From CAZAFN01 sp964484795 (lineage in GTDB: Bacteria > Pseudomonadota > Alphaproteobacteria > Methylaequorales > Methylaequoraceae): a DNA stretch of 64,000 nt. Of this stretch, positions 59,663 to 64,000 are shown piece after piece. Each line of letters starts with the position of its first letter. The stretch's first letter is position 1. Where the stretch lies: the NCBI GenBank assembly GCA_964484795.1, contig CAZAFN010000002.1, forward strand, positions 1-64,000, given 5' to 3'. The notes under the pieces are model-generated. The model did not search any database and was not told the DNA's origin. It saw only the letters and a program-made list of their open reading frames with translations. The translations under genes and the position numbers were made by a program.

Positions 59663-60358
59663 CTACAACAAGTTTCCATCTAGAAAACTTCTTATAATTT
59701 TATTTTTTGAAGTTAAAAAATCTTGTTTCAATGATTGTTCAATAATTCTTCCATTCTGCAGAAAAATCACCTCATCGGCTAATCGTTTAGCTTGAAACAA
59801 ATCATGAGTTACCATTATGATTTTCTTTTTCCTTTTTTCTTGAAACAAAAAAAATTCAATTTTTTTTACAAATTCATTATCTAGGTTTGCACAGGGTTCA
59901 TCTAAAATCAACAAATCTGGTTCTACGCATAAAGATCTAATGAAAGATAAAAACTGTTTGTTTCCAGCCGATAATTTCCTAGCAGATAATTTTTTTTTTT
60001 CAAAAAAATCAAAATGTTGTAGTAAAAAATTTATTCGATTATCCACAAAATCTTGATCAAATCCAGAAATCTTCATTGGATACGCTAAATTGTCATATAC
60101 ACTCCTTCTAAGAAAAACAACATTCTGTGAAACATAGCCAACTTTTATTTTTTGATTGTTTAATATTACATTTCCACTGGTTGGTTTTACCAAGCCTTTA
60201 AGAATTTTTGTTAATAAAGTTTTGCCTGAACCATTAGGGCCTAATATGACAGTAATGCCTGAATCAGAAAATTGTAGTGACAAATTATTGAAAAATTTTC
60301 TTTGATTAATTGAAAAACAGATTCTTTCCAATGAAATATTAAAACCATAGTCAATCAT
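59663..60358 (-). CDS. tupC: Tungstate (or molybdate) ABC transporter ATP-binding protein
   Basis: This ATPase component has Walker A LGPNGSGKTLLTKIL at about 35-49, the signature RKLSAGNKQFLSFIRSL, Walker B LLILDEPCANLDNEF and the switch His in VTHDLFQAKRLADE. It has 231 residues. The signature LSAGNKQ deviates from LSGGQ. The partner permease TupB just upstream gives the substrate. It overlaps tupB by eight bases. Confidence 0.9.
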   Translation of the reverse strand: MIDYGFNISLERICFSINQRKFFNNLSLQFSDSGITVILGPNGSGKTLLTKILKGLVKPTSGNVILNNQKIKVGYVSQNVVFLRRSVYDNLAYPMKISGFDQDFVDNRINFLLQHFDFFEKKKLSARKLSAGNKQFLSFIRSLCVEPDLLILDEPCANLDNEFVKKIEFFLFQEKRKKKIIMVTHDLFQAKRLADEVIFLQNGRIIEQSLKQDFLTSKNKIIRSFLDGNLL

Positions 60359-61046
60359 AAGAAAACTTCTTAGCCATTAATTTTACAATCATTACAAGTG
60401 AATTTAATATAATTGCTATGAAGATAAGAATTATCCCTAGTGACATTGCTAAAGTTAAGTTTCCCCTTGAAGTTTCCAAAGCAATTGTTGTTGTCATCAC
60501 TCGTGTAAAATGAATTATGTTGCCTCCAACTATTATTATGGCACCAACCTCTGATAAAGCTCTTCCCAAACCAGTAAGTATGCATGTAAACATTAGAAAT
60601 CTAGCATCCCACAAAATGGTTTTAATTTTATCTAACAGACTAGCATTTACTACAAGCATTAATTCCTCATATTCATTAGATATTTGCTCTAATGTCTCAG
60701 TAGTTACTGATATTATAATAGGCAAAATTATGATTATCTGTGCCAAAACCATTATTTTGGGTGTATATAAAATCTCAAAGAAACCTAAAGGTCCACTATT
60801 TGAAAACAAAATATACAGCACCAATCCTACGAACACTGGTGGAAGGGCCATCATAGAATTGAAAAAGACCACTAGAAATTTTTTTCCGAAAAAGTTAATC
60901 GTTGCTAAGAATGCACTAACAGGTAAACCAATTGTCGTAGAAATCAACAGTGCAAGAAACGAGACCTTTAGAGACAAAAAAATTATTTCGTATAAATCGG
61001 GATCAAATGAATATATTAGTTCAAATGATTTAAAAAAAACTTCCAC
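60351..61046 (-). CDS. tupB: Tungstate (or molybdate) ABC transporter permease TupB
   Basis: This inner-membrane permease has about five to six spans and the binding-protein-dependent transport motif GLGRALSEVGAIIIVGGNI at about 163-181. MALPPVFVGLVLYILFSNSGPLGFF, TTTIALETSRGNLTLAMSLGI and FSNSGPLG match the tungstate TupB subgroup more closely than ModB. The substrate-binding protein TupA is not encoded in the window. It lies 32 bases after mop. Confidence 0.9.
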   Translation of the reverse strand: MEVFFKSFELIYSFDPDLYEIIFLSLKVSFLALLISTTIGLPVSAFLATINFFGKKFLVVFFNSMMALPPVFVGLVLYILFSNSGPLGFFEILYTPKIMVLAQIIIILPIIISVTTETLEQISNEYEELMLVVNASLLDKIKTILWDARFLMFTCILTGLGRALSEVGAIIIVGGNIIHFTRVMTTTIALETSRGNLTLAMSLGIILIFIAIILNSLVMIVKLMAKKFSYD

Positions 61047-61078
61047 AAGTATGAATTATTTAGTTTTGCTTAACAAAA

Positions 61079-61306
61079 TCAATGTTTAGCTAGTATAACA
61101 GTCGCTGCAGGAAAAATACACGTAACGTGATTACCTTTTGACAATTCCATTTTCTTACAAATATCCACTGGTATTGCAGCATGAATGAAACTGCCTGTTA
61201 CAACTCCATCAGCATCTGTTTGTTCAACAGCAATTTGTGAATAACTAGATCCGTGAATTATAGATGTTACTATGCCTCTTATTTGATTTTTTGCACTTAT
61301 TTGCAT
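61079..61306 (-). CDS. mop: Molbindin (Mop/TOBE domain protein)
   Basis: This 75-residue single TOBE domain starts ISAKNQIRGIVTSIIHGSSYSQIAV and has PVDICKKMELSKGNHVTCIFPAATVIL, the mop pattern. Mop binds molybdate or tungstate as a small oligomer, acting as an intracellular oxyanion store or buffer. It precedes tupB-tupC on the same strand. Confidence 0.9.
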   Translation of the reverse strand: MQISAKNQIRGIVTSIIHGSSYSQIAVEQTDADGVVTGSFIHAAIPVDICKKMELSKGNHVTCIFPAATVILAKH

Positions 61307-61338
61307 TTTTTTTACCTTTCTTGATATAAACTAATAAT

Positions 61339-62187
61339 CTATTTTTTTTTCCAAAAATAAACAAGCCCTACTGCAGAAATATTATGCCACAAACTAAAAA
61401 TAGCGGAAGGTAGGGCAGAAATTTTGCTAAAATGAATTAACGCTAATGCCATTCCAAAACCAGAATTTTGCATTCCAACTTCAATTGAAATGGTTTTTTT
61501 TACATCTACTGGATATCCAAACATAGATGAGATGAAATACCCTAAAAACAAACCTAATGCATTATGAAAGATGACACCAAAAATTACATTTGATGAAATG
61601 CTTATAAAGTTTTCAAAATTTAAAGAAAAAATAATTGCAATTATGAAAGCAATTATTATTTCTGAAATTTTGGGGAAACAGTTAAGTAATTCCTTTTTGT
61701 CCTTTTGCATAAAGCTTTTAATTAGAAGACCTAAAACGACGGGAAAAAAAACAATCAAAAAAGTTGACTTCATTAATTTGAAGAAATCAACTTCAATGTT
61801 TTCATTAGCCAAAACCAAAATTAAAAAAGGAGTTATTATTACTGCCAGGAGAGTCGATACCAAGGTGCACATTACTGAAAGTGCTACATTTCCATTGCAA
61901 AGATAGGTTATAACATTGGAAGCTGTGCCACCCGGACATGATCCAAGTATTATAAAACCAAGTGCCAGTTCAAAATCAATGTTTAATAACTTTATAAGAA
62001 AAAATGCAATTAATGGCATTATTGTAAACTGAAGAACAACTGTAATGACAATCCAAATTGGTTGAGATAGGACTCTTTTAATATCTTTGAAATCTATCGT
62101 CATTCCCATTCCAAACATTACAAGGCCAAGAAAAAGCGGAATGTAATCCTTGAAAAAAGAGAAAAAACTAGAAAATGTAAAACTCAA
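61339..62187 (-). CDS. Bile acid:sodium symporter (BASS)-family transporter
   Basis: This protein of 282 residues has about nine to ten membrane spans. PLFLGLVMFGMGMTIDFKDI, the motif LGFIILGSCPGGTASNVITYL and ISIEVGMQNSGFGMALALI are typical of the BASS superfamily. In bacteria such proteins often carry organic anions (pantoate-like or keto acids), and the substrate is unknown here. It precedes the mop gene. Confidence 0.88.
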   Translation of the reverse strand: MSFTFSSFFSFFKDYIPLFLGLVMFGMGMTIDFKDIKRVLSQPIWIVITVVLQFTIMPLIAFFLIKLLNIDFELALGFIILGSCPGGTASNVITYLCNGNVALSVMCTLVSTLLAVIITPFLILVLANENIEVDFFKLMKSTFLIVFFPVVLGLLIKSFMQKDKKELLNCFPKISEIIIAFIIAIIFSLNFENFISISSNVIFGVIFHNALGLFLGYFISSMFGYPVDVKKTISIEVGMQNSGFGMALALIHFSKISALPSAIFSLWHNISAVGLVYFWKKK

Positions 62188-62251
62188 TAATAAAAAAAGG
62201 GATATATAAAAAAGAAATCCAAATCGAAAAATCCAGTTCGTATTAAGAAAA

Positions 62252-62689
62252 TTACTGATCGTAATCTCTCAACATTTTTTTTATTTCGATACCATGTATT
62301 TCCTCAGTTTTAATCATCTCTCTAGCATATTCTTCAATATAAACACTTTCATTTTCAGAATAAGATAAAAGCTCTTTATATAAAGATATTGCTTTTTCTT
62401 CATGAGAAAGACTTTCTACTAAAAGGTCCTTAACCGAATGTTTGTTTGTCTCTTCAATCTCAGGAATCGCTTGCGAAGGATGACCACCCAATCCTGTCAA
62501 CAATTCACCAGCTTGTTGTGCATGCTCAAGTGATTCAGATGCCTGCGCTTTAAAAAATTTGTCCAAAAACAATCTATTGGGCCCCGTAACCATCAAAGCA
62601 AAATGAGTGTATTTCACTACACCCGCCAATTCATATTTGAGTATATCATTCAGTATTGATACAGCCTTATCTACATTTAAACCCGTCAT
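62252..62689 (-). CDS. Bacterioferritin-like ferritin family protein
   Basis: This four-helix ferritin-like protein of 145 residues has ILNDILKYELAGVVKYTHFAL, AQASESLEHAQQAGELLTGLGGHP and SLSHEEKAISLYKEL. YAREMIKTEEIHGIEIKKML completes the di-iron site (Glu-x-x-His motifs in SESLEH and TEEIH). The heme-ligand Met of classical Bfr is not clear. It stores or detoxifies iron. SD GGAGGA precedes it. It is the only gene in its unit. Confidence 0.85.
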   Translation of the reverse strand: MTGLNVDKAVSILNDILKYELAGVVKYTHFALMVTGPNRLFLDKFFKAQASESLEHAQQAGELLTGLGGHPSQAIPEIEETNKHSVKDLLVESLSHEEKAISLYKELLSYSENESVYIEEYAREMIKTEEIHGIEIKKMLRDYDQ

Positions 62690-62788
62690 TATTCCTCCAC
62701 AAAAAAATTAATTACATCATTATCCAAAAAACCAGAATCCAATGCTACAAAAAAAAATTAAAAAACTTCATTTCAAGAGTTCTTCCAC

Positions 62789-62804
62789 TGGCACAGTGTT
62801 TGCA
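62789..62804 (+). promoter_or_regulatory. Sigma-54 promoter upstream of flgG
   Basis: TGGCACAGTGTTTGCA fits the -24/-12 consensus TGGCACG-N4-TTGCA with one mismatch. The invariant GG (62790-62791) and GC (62802-62803) are exactly ten bases apart. The predicted start is near 62816, about 27 bases before the flgG ATG, which has AGAGGA as ribosome-binding site. Class II/III flagellar genes are often RpoN-dependent with FlbD-type activators in alphaproteobacteria. Confidence 0.85.
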
Positions 62805-62842
62805 GAAAAAACATTAAACCTAGCTAAGAAAGAGGATTAAAA

Positions 62843-63631
62843 ATGAGTACTAATGCAATGCACGTTGCTAAAACCGGATTAAATGCGCAACAAGTTCGAA
62901 TGCAAATAATTTCAAACAATCTTGCAAACGTTAACACAAATGGATTTAAGAGAGATCGAGCAAATTTTGAATCATTACTTTATCAAATAATAAGAAGTAG
63001 TGGTGCCCAAACTTCAGTAGACACCGAATTAACTTCAGGTTTTTCTGTAGGTACAGGTGTGAATGTAGTTAACTCAAATAAACTTCATTCTCAAGGAAGT
63101 ATAGTTTCAACCGATAATTCTCTAGACTTAGCAATTGACGGTGGAGGTTTTTTCCAAGTTTTACTTCCTGATGGTCAGATTGTGTATACAAGAAATGGAG
63201 CTTTTGCCAGAAATAACGAAGGAATATTGACAACTAACAGTGGTTTTATAATTCAACCAGAAACTGCAATACCTGCAGAAGCAACTAAAATTAATGTTTC
63301 AGCAGACGGCATAGTTTCCGTTCAAGTTCCTGAACAGGTTGAAGCACAGGAAATTGGACAGCTTCAATTGGCAGACTTTCAAAATAGGACCGGTCTTCAA
63401 CCAATTGGAGAAAACTTTTATGTAGAAACCACGGCAAGTGGGGCTCCAGTATTAGAAAACCCTTTTGCAGCCGGGTTTGGTAAAATAGTCCAAGGTGCTT
63501 TAGAGAGTTCTAACGTAAATGTTGTTCAAGAATTAGTAGATATGATTGAAACTCAAAGAGCTTACGAGGTTAATTCCAAGGCAATAACTTCCGTGGATGA
63601 AATGTTAAGATTTGTTAGCAACAACTTGTAG
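62843..63631 (+). CDS. flgG: Flagellar basal-body distal rod protein FlgG
   Basis: FlgG forms the distal rod. NAMHVAKTGLNAQQVRMQIISNNLANVNTNGFKRDRANF is the N-terminal rod signature (residues 4-42), LAIDGGGFFQVLLPDGQIVYTRNGAF is the conserved middle, and VDMIETQRAYEVNSKAITSVDEML is the C-terminal helix. The length is 262. It is first after the sigma-54 promoter. In most alphaproteobacteria flgA lies between flgG and flgH, but here the gap is eight bases. Confidence 0.96.
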   Translation: MSTNAMHVAKTGLNAQQVRMQIISNNLANVNTNGFKRDRANFESLLYQIIRSSGAQTSVDTELTSGFSVGTGVNVVNSNKLHSQGSIVSTDNSLDLAIDGGGFFQVLLPDGQIVYTRNGAFARNNEGILTTNSGFIIQPETAIPAEATKINVSADGIVSVQVPEQVEAQEIGQLQLADFQNRTGLQPIGENFYVETTASGAPVLENPFAAGFGKIVQGALESSNVNVVQELVDMIETQRAYEVNSKAITSVDEMLRFVSNNL

Positions 63632-63639
63632 GGTTTAAA

Positions 63640-64000
63640 ATGAGATTTTTACTTTTATCAATGATCCTACTTTTGAGTAGTTGTTCACACTATATGGAGA
63701 ATAAAATTGGCGAAGAATTTAAAAGTATTCAACCTGATTTTACCAATATAGAAACGACTCAAACATCTACAGAAGGTGCTGTTTACGAAGGTAGCGGTGG
63801 GCTGTTTGCATCAGACAGAAGAGCAAACAATATTGGTGACATAATCACCATTACTTTAGAAGAATCTTTGACTGCAGCAAACTCTGGCTCTGAAACAACA
63901 ACAAAATCAGATGCTTATACATTTGATCTTCCGGAAGCACTTTTTGGCCCATCTTCCTTAATTGGAAAGTTGTTTTTTCCTGGAGGTGTCAAAGAAGACA
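63640..64000 (+). CDS. flgH: Flagellar L-ring lipoprotein FlgH (partial, continues beyond window)
   Basis: FlgH forms the outer-membrane L-ring. A lipoprotein signal (MILLLSSCSH, Cys at about 15) is followed by SGGLFASDRRANNIGDIITITLEESLTA, a family block, and TKSDAYTFDLPEALFG. About 120 residues are visible of the usual 230, and the frame is open to the right edge. It starts eight bases after flgG. Confidence 0.93.
   Translation, partial: MRFLLLSMILLLSSCSHYMENKIGEEFKSIQPDFTNIETTQTSTEGAVYEGSGGLFASDRRANNIGDIITITLEESLTAANSGSETTTKSDAYTFDLPEALFGPSSLIGKLFFPGGVKED

Noticed and set aside
60517..61089. Plus-strand open frame of 190 codons opposite tupB
   Set aside because: It mirrors the tupB reading frame and its composition is atypical. 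tupB has clear family motifs.
62690..62740. Fur box before bacterioferritin
   Set aside because: The minus-strand GATAATGATGTAATTAATT matches only about 12 of 19 consensus positions, which is expected by chance in this AT-rich sequence.
1..64000. CRISPR arrays, insertion sequences, prophage or integrated islands
   Set aside because: No spaced direct repeats, transposase, integrase or attachment-site repeats were seen. The tRNA genes have no repeat of their 3' ends elsewhere that I could find.

Overview
The window is AT-rich (roughly 30% G+C by eye) and densely packed. It carries about 70 protein genes, five tRNA genes and several regulatory sites, with almost no spare DNA. I see no rRNA, transposase, prophage or CRISPR array. 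Gene order points to an alphaproteobacterium. The diagnostic runs are bamE / cytochrome bc1 chaperone / rpmF-plsX-fabH-ihfA-merR, hppA-thiL-nusB-ribH-ribBA-ribE-ribD-nrdR-glyA-rpiB, and recO-era-rnc-lepB-pdxJ-DUF2062-rsh-rpoZ-folK-smpB-dapA facing slt. The base composition, tight overlaps and paired loss of optional neighbours (tuf, yceD, acpS, flgA are missing from their usual places) suggest a streamlined, probably marine, free-living lineage that still makes a flagellum. The exact clade cannot be fixed from this window.

Layout. 1-5.9 kb: the ribosomal/transcription operon end (rplA-rplK-nusG-secE) with tRNA-Trp, -Gly and -Tyr, interrupted by an opposite-strand sirtuin and an ArsC-like gene, then rlmB, a PNPOx-family gene, a CPBP protease and msrA. 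5.9-12.8 kb: nutrient uptake. A cobalamin riboswitch with its own terminator precedes btuB-tonB, and a FecA-like receptor lies under three tandem Fur-type boxes that also face a small membrane protein gene. 12.8-25.3 kb: tRNA-Glu, recJ, PPi-dependent phosphofructokinase, hom, an OmpA-type lipoprotein, gamma-carbonic anhydrase, argC, rpsI-rplM, cutA, tRNA-Pro, and the fatty-acid/rpmF cluster. 25.2-40.3 kb: a single co-directional minus-strand run with the proton-pumping pyrophosphatase, thiamin and riboflavin synthesis, glyA, rpiB, a glycine/alanine symporter and biotin synthesis (bioF-H-C-D-A, without bioB). 40.3-47 kb on the plus strand: metY-hemB, then serine-glyoxylate aminotransferase, hydroxypyruvate reductase and glycerate kinase, then bpt. 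46.9-55.8 kb on the minus strand: the recO-to-dapA run. 55.9-64 kb: slt, an Hsp20 gene with a predicted ROSE-like RNA thermometer, an FTR1 iron permease with two small partners, mop-tupB-tupC, a BASS transporter, bacterioferritin, and flgG-flgH behind a canonical sigma-54 promoter.

Functional themes. Pyrophosphate is used as energy currency (PPi-PFK plus K+-independent H+-PPase). Glycine and serine can be imported and passed through SHMT, the aminotransferase, the reductase and the kinase into 2-phosphoglycerate. Iron, B12 and tungstate/molybdate acquisition is prominent and locally regulated. The most interesting non-coding signals are the B12 riboswitch/terminator, the triple Fur array, the hsp20 thermometer and the sigma-54 flagellar promoter. 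The best candidate for an undescribed functional unit is the FTR1-DUF6494-small membrane protein operon.
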